Assembly: GCA_036502105.1 (NCBI GenBank)
Contig: DASXZE010000379.1
Span: forward strand, 1-9,923
Source of the DNA: Angelobacter sp036502105
Lineage (GTDB): Bacteria; Acidobacteriota; Terriglobia; Terriglobales; Acidobacteriaceae
Length of the DNA: 9,923 nucleotides
Reading direction: 5' to 3'
Position 1 is the first letter of the stretch, and every line of letters starts with the position of its first letter. Shown in pieces: positions 7,865-9,923 of this stretch. The notes beneath the pieces were generated by a model that was not told the origin of the DNA, did not search any database, and saw only the letters and a list, made by a program, of their open reading frames with translations. The position numbers were made by a program, and so were the translations under genes.

Positions 7865-7871
7865 TCCTTCC
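7865..7871 (-). promoter_or_regulatory. Ribosome binding site deciding the TTG start of gcvT
   Basis: GGAAGGA on the minus strand lies eight bases upstream of the TTG start codon at 7856, which fixes that start despite the rare initiation codon. Confidence 0.75.
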
Positions 7872-7896
7872 AATTTGAATCTCTGGGGTGACACAG

Positions 7897-7910
7897 ACCC
7901 GCCGCCGGGC
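7897..7910 (-). other. Small stem-loop in the gcvT 5' leader
   Basis: On the minus strand GCCCG (7910-7906) can pair with CGGGT (7901-7897) around a four-base loop, about 10-20 bases after the predicted transcription start. The stem is only five base pairs with one G-U pair, so it may be incidental. The whole leader is about 63 bases, too short for a glycine riboswitch. Confidence 0.3.
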
Positions 7911-7925
7911 TGAGACGAACCCTTT

Positions 7926-7954
7926 AGGTTAACACTAGCGTTTTAGGGGGTCAA
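7926..7954 (-). promoter_or_regulatory. Predicted sigma-70-type promoter for the gcv block
   Basis: On the minus strand TTGACC (7954-7949) is followed after exactly 17 bp by TAACCT (7931-7926). Transcription would begin near 7919, giving a leader of about 63 bases before gcvT. The -35 box is strong and the -10 box is a partial match (TAxxxT). Confidence 0.6.
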
Positions 7955-8059
7955 TGAATGCTGTCCCGCTATTTATCTACTCTGAAAATTCTCCAGGTTG
8001 CTATATATTTCTTTGTAAATAAGGCGCACCTTTAAAGTAGAAACAGGAAAGGCGCTCAA

Positions 8060-8467
8060 GTGTCGTTCGATTTCACGTTTGAGTACGCTCACGGAATACT
8101 CCGCAGCCAGTTTTCCGGTAATCTCAATGATCAAAGCCTGATGGACTATTACGCTGCCGTCAAGGTACAGGCCGCCAACGTTAAGCCCAATTTCACTCTG
8201 CTGGAATTCAAAGACATTACTTCCGTCGATCTTTCCACCACTGCCATCTCCTTTCTGGCGGGCTCTGTTCCAGCTTTCCCGGAATCGGCTAAGCCACGCG
8301 TCATTGTTGCTCCCACTGACCTTATTTATGGCAAGTGCCGCGCCTTTGAAATGCTGAGGAACGACCAGCGGCGTAATCTACATATTGTCCGGACTGTTGC
8401 AGAAGCATATTCTCTGCTTGGAGTTGTCGATCCAATATTCCAGCCAATTCCCAAATTGGCCAGCTAG
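8060..8467 (+). CDS. STAS/SEC14-like small cytoplasmic protein of unknown function
   Basis: The 135-residue protein has no signal peptide or membrane segment. Its layout is an N-terminal strand pair (FTFEYAHGILRSQFSG), then LNDQSLMDYYAAV, FTLLEFKDITSVDLST, KPRVIVAPTDLIYGKCRAFEMLR, then HIVRTVAEAYSLLG. This resembles the SpoIIAA-like/STAS-SEC14 group of small bacterial proteins in which a beta-alpha fold carries a DLS-type segment (here 57-59). The assignment rests on overall pattern only, and no phosphorylation site can be named. The start is GTG at 8060, with AGGAAAGG seven bases upstream. It is divergent from the gcv block across a 203-base gap and is not obviously related to glycine metabolism. 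A role in signalling or stress is possible but not shown. Confidence 0.75.
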   Translation: MSFDFTFEYAHGILRSQFSGNLNDQSLMDYYAAVKVQAANVKPNFTLLEFKDITSVDLSTTAISFLAGSVPAFPESAKPRVIVAPTDLIYGKCRAFEMLRNDQRRNLHIVRTVAEAYSLLGVVDPIFQPIPKLAS

Positions 8468-8500
8468 CTGTCCCCCGCTAGTCCATCGACCATCGGCCCG

Positions 8501-8529
8501 TTGCCCCAGCCGCAAAATCGCGCTAATCT
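8501..8529 (+). promoter_or_regulatory. Predicted promoter giving a leaderless mRNA for the Cys-rich protein
   Basis: TTGCCC (8501-8506), a 17-bp spacer and TAATCT (8524-8529) form a sigma-70-like pair. The expected start, seven bases after the -10 box, falls on the A of the ATG at 8536. No Shine-Dalgarno sequence precedes that ATG, which fits a leaderless transcript. Confidence 0.5.
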
Positions 8530-8535
8530 GCGGTT

Positions 8536-8724
8536 ATGGCGAAAGACTTTACCTGCATGATGTGTGACCAGTCGGAGCGAGGCTGCTCCTGCAATAAATA
8601 TTGCGCGCTCTGCCAGAGCCTGCATGACGTCCGCCTGTGCGAAGACGGCATATATTATTGCCCGCCCTGCCGTGAAGCCTGTGACCTGCAAGCCCCGGCG
8701 CGGAATACCGAGTCTGTCTGGTAA
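8536..8724 (+). CDS. Small Cys-rich probable zinc-binding protein, unknown function
   Basis: The protein has 62 residues, ten of them cysteines between positions 7 and 49: CxxC (7, 10), CxC (17, 19), CxxC (23, 26), C35, then CxxCxxxC (42, 45, 49). There is also a histidine at 30. The spacing suggests two zinc-ribbon or knuckle-like sites (tetra-Cys sets), so it probably binds zinc and may contact nucleic acid or protein; this is inference. I do not recognise a named family. The dense, regularly spaced cysteines argue that the frame is real, even though there is no Shine-Dalgarno sequence. A promoter placed for leaderless transcription lies directly upstream. It sits 68 bases after the STAS-like gene and 135 bases before the DNA glycosylase. 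Confidence 0.75.
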   Translation: MAKDFTCMMCDQSERGCSCNKYCALCQSLHDVRLCEDGIYYCPPCREACDLQAPARNTESVW

Positions 8725-8750
8725 GCCGGCACTGGTGCGATAGTCCGGGT

Positions 8751-8806
8751 TTCGCTGAGACGTATTCATTGAGACGTGTTCGCTAAGAAGAGTTCGCTGA
8801 GACCGC
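8751..8806 (+). repeat. Degenerate 14-bp tandem repeat upstream of the DNA glycosylase
   Basis: Four successive 14-bp units begin at 8751, 8765, 8779 and 8793: TTCGCTGAGACGTA, TTCATTGAGACGTG, TTCGCTAAGAAGAG and TTCGCTGAGACCGC. Two more weakly matching units continue to about 8834 (ending in TTGTGAGAC), reaching the predicted promoter of the next gene. It fills most of the 135-base gap between the Cys-rich gene and the glycosylase gene. It could be a small decayed minisatellite or a cluster of protein-binding sites. Confidence 0.65.
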
Positions 8807-8820
8807 CTTCTGAAACGTCT

Positions 8821-8850
8821 TTGTGAGACAGATATCTGAACGGCTAAGAT
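8821..8850 (+). promoter_or_regulatory. Candidate promoter of the DNA glycosylase gene
   Basis: TTGTGA (8821-8826), an 18-bp spacer and TAAGAT (8845-8850) form a plausible sigma-70-like pair. Transcription would begin about three bases before the GTG at 8860, again a near-leaderless arrangement, and no Shine-Dalgarno sequence is visible before that GTG. Confidence 0.4.
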
Positions 8851-8859
8851 AGCTGCAAC

Positions 8860-9774
8860 GTGCCGCGACAAACCCGTATTCCTGATAAAGCCCGTATTTC
8901 CCAGGTTCAAGCTTCGCAGGAAGCGTCCGCAAAAAAGTCGCACGCCGCGTTAAAGCAAATCCACCGATCACCAGACCGTTCCGTGCCTGCCGCAGATCAA
9001 CCGATCTCCCAATCTCTCCAGCAGCTCTCCGCGTCTCCGCGCCTCCGCGGTGAAATCATTGCTTACTACACCGCACTACTCTCGCGATACGGTCCGCAAA
9101 ACTGGTGGCCAGGCGAATCGCAATTTGAAGTGATCGTCGGCGCTTATCTCACACAGAACACCAACTGGAGCAACGTAGAAAAGGCCATCGCCAACCTGCA
9201 ACAGGCCGGTATGCTCAGCCTCAACGCTATGCGGCAGATTCCGCTGGAAGAGCTGGAACAGCTGGTCCGGCCATCCGGATACTTCCGCCAGAAAGCCCGC
9301 AACCTAAAAACCTTTGTCAGCTTTCTTGCCGAGCATTACTCCGGCTCACTCAGCTGCATGTTCGCCGAACCCACAGAAAAACTTCGCGGTGAACTGCTCG
9401 CCCTCAATGGCGTTGGCCCTGAAACCGCTGACTCCATACTGCTCTATGCCGGCAATCACGCAGTCTTCGTCGTGGACGCATACACCCGCCGCCTGCTGGA
9501 GCGCCACGGCGTCATCACTGCAAAAACCAAGTATGAAGAAATCCGCTCGCTGGTTGAACAAGCCATCAGCAATGCGCCGTCTGCATCGCTTGCTGTAGTT
9601 GCCACAGATTCAATTCCGCGCCATCCGGTCTCGCGCATGAGCAGCGCCGTACGCAGCGAACTCGCTCAGCATTACAACGAGTTTCATGCGCTCATCGTCA
9701 GAGTCGGCAATCAGCATTGCCGGACTCAGGCCAGCTGTGAAGGTTGCCCTCTGCAACACCTTTTAAACTTTTAA
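8860..9774 (+). CDS. Endonuclease III-superfamily (HhH-GPD) DNA glycosylase
   Basis: The 304-residue protein has a HhH-GPD domain from about residue 66. It contains WWPGESQFEVIVGAYLTQNTNW (82-103), GYFRQKARNL (140-149), a helix-hairpin-helix LNGVGPETADSILLYA (182-197) and VVDAYTRRLL with the catalytic aspartate at 206. It should remove damaged bases in base-excision repair. E188 replaces the lysine that Nth uses for lyase chemistry, so a monofunctional glycosylase (as in MagIII-like enzymes) is likely. Cysteines 287, 293 and 296 recall the iron-sulfur loop, but a fourth is not seen, so a cluster is doubtful. The first ~65 residues are a low-complexity extension containing the translated repeat copy D. 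The GTG start is the furthest upstream choice and uncertain; a GTG at 8983 is the only obvious alternative. E. coli Nth is 211 residues. Confidence 0.88.
   Translation: MPRQTRIPDKARISQVQASQEASAKKSHAALKQIHRSPDRSVPAADQPISQSLQQLSASPRLRGEIIAYYTALLSRYGPQNWWPGESQFEVIVGAYLTQNTNWSNVEKAIANLQQAGMLSLNAMRQIPLEELEQLVRPSGYFRQKARNLKTFVSFLAEHYSGSLSCMFAEPTEKLRGELLALNGVGPETADSILLYAGNHAVFVVDAYTRRLLERHGVITAKTKYEEIRSLVEQAISNAPSASLAVVATDSIPRHPVSRMSSAVRSELAQHYNEFHALIVRVGNQHCRTQASCEGCPLQHLLNF
9027..9056 (+). repeat. Dispersed CTCYGCG repeat, copy D, inside the glycosylase gene
   Basis: Three 8-bp units, CTCCGCGT, CTCCGCGC and CTCCGCGG, are followed by TGAAAT. The copy is in frame and encodes roughly SASPRLRGEI (residues 57-66), just where the conserved glycosylase domain begins (IAYYTALL). 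It is closest to copy C. Confidence 0.75.
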
Positions 9775-9864
9775 TCTCTGTACAACAAAGCGGCATATAT
9801 CGGAATCCTACAGAGCAGTTCGAGAAGAAAGTAAAGTAAAGAAAGACACTCTGGGGGTAACAAC

Positions 9865-9923
9865 ATGCTTTTGCTGATCGGTATCGTTCTATTCGTGGTT
9901 TGGATCCTCGGGTTCACGGCGTT
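9865..9923 (+). CDS. lmo0937-type small membrane protein (5' end only)
   Basis: Nineteen complete codons are visible, giving MLLLIGIVLFVVWILGFTA before the window ends. This is a hydrophobic helix that matches the start of the roughly 50-residue lmo0937-family membrane proteins common in soil bacteria, usually two membrane helices and of unknown function. GGGGG lies eight bases upstream of the ATG, a good ribosome binding site. The identification rests on a short stretch and could fit another small membrane protein. Confidence 0.6.
   Translation, partial: MLLLIGIVLFVVWILGFTA

Noticed and set aside
8464..8481. CTAGC / GCTAG inverted repeat after the STAS-like gene
   Set aside because: Five-base arms with an eight-base loop and no T run; too weak to call a terminator.
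8464..8943. 159-codon minus-strand open frame
   Set aside because: Opposes the Cys-rich gene and the 14-bp repeat; its protein shows no domain and repeats only because the DNA repeats.
9776..9815. CTCTGTA / TACAGAG inverted repeat after the glycosylase gene
   Set aside because: Seven-base arms separated by 26 bases without a T run; not a convincing terminator and could occur by chance.
9802..9830. Possible ECF-sigma promoter (GGAAT) before the lmo0937-type gene
   Set aside because: Only the -35-like GGAAT is seen; no matching -10 element at a suitable distance.

Overview
The window looks like chromosomal DNA from a moderately GC-rich soil-type bacterium, most likely an Acidobacteriota (Terriglobia-like). 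That assignment is an inference from the gene mix: split glycine decarboxylase, exported TldD/PmbA-type proteins, an lmo0937-type small membrane protein and dispersed CTCCGCG-type repeats. There is no rRNA or single marker gene to settle it.

Minus strand, 7856 down to 1: a gene block starting with the glycine cleavage system in the order gcvT, gcvH, gcvPA (P subunit 1), gcvPB (P subunit 2). A credible promoter lies at 7926-7954, and gcvT starts with TTG behind a clear Shine-Dalgarno sequence. GcvP and GcvT exchange the glycine-derived aminomethyl group through the lipoylated H protein; the L protein (dihydrolipoyl dehydrogenase) is not in the window. Directly at the gcvPB stop codon sits a broken GxxExxY gene (PD-(D/E)XK nuclease-like family) with one nonsense codon and one frameshift, bracketed by inverted GC-rich repeats. 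Downstream on the same strand come two paralogous, apparently exported TldD/PmbA-family proteins coupled by a TAATG overlap. The first keeps the HExxxH metal site. The second has lost both histidines and runs off the window at base 1.

Plus strand, 8060 to the end: a small STAS/SEC14-like protein, a 62-residue Cys-rich probable zinc-binding protein with a promoter placed for a leaderless mRNA, a 14-bp degenerate tandem repeat, an endonuclease III-superfamily DNA glycosylase with an N-terminal extension, and the first 19 codons of an lmo0937-type membrane protein.

The most unusual structure is a dispersed repeat built from three 8- or 9-bp CTCYGCG units. It occurs four times: two copies in inverted orientation bracket the GxxExxY pseudogene, one lies in the gcvH-gcvPA spacer, and one is translated in frame inside the glycosylase gene. 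No CRISPR array, tRNA, rRNA, insertion sequence transposase or recognisable riboswitch was seen.
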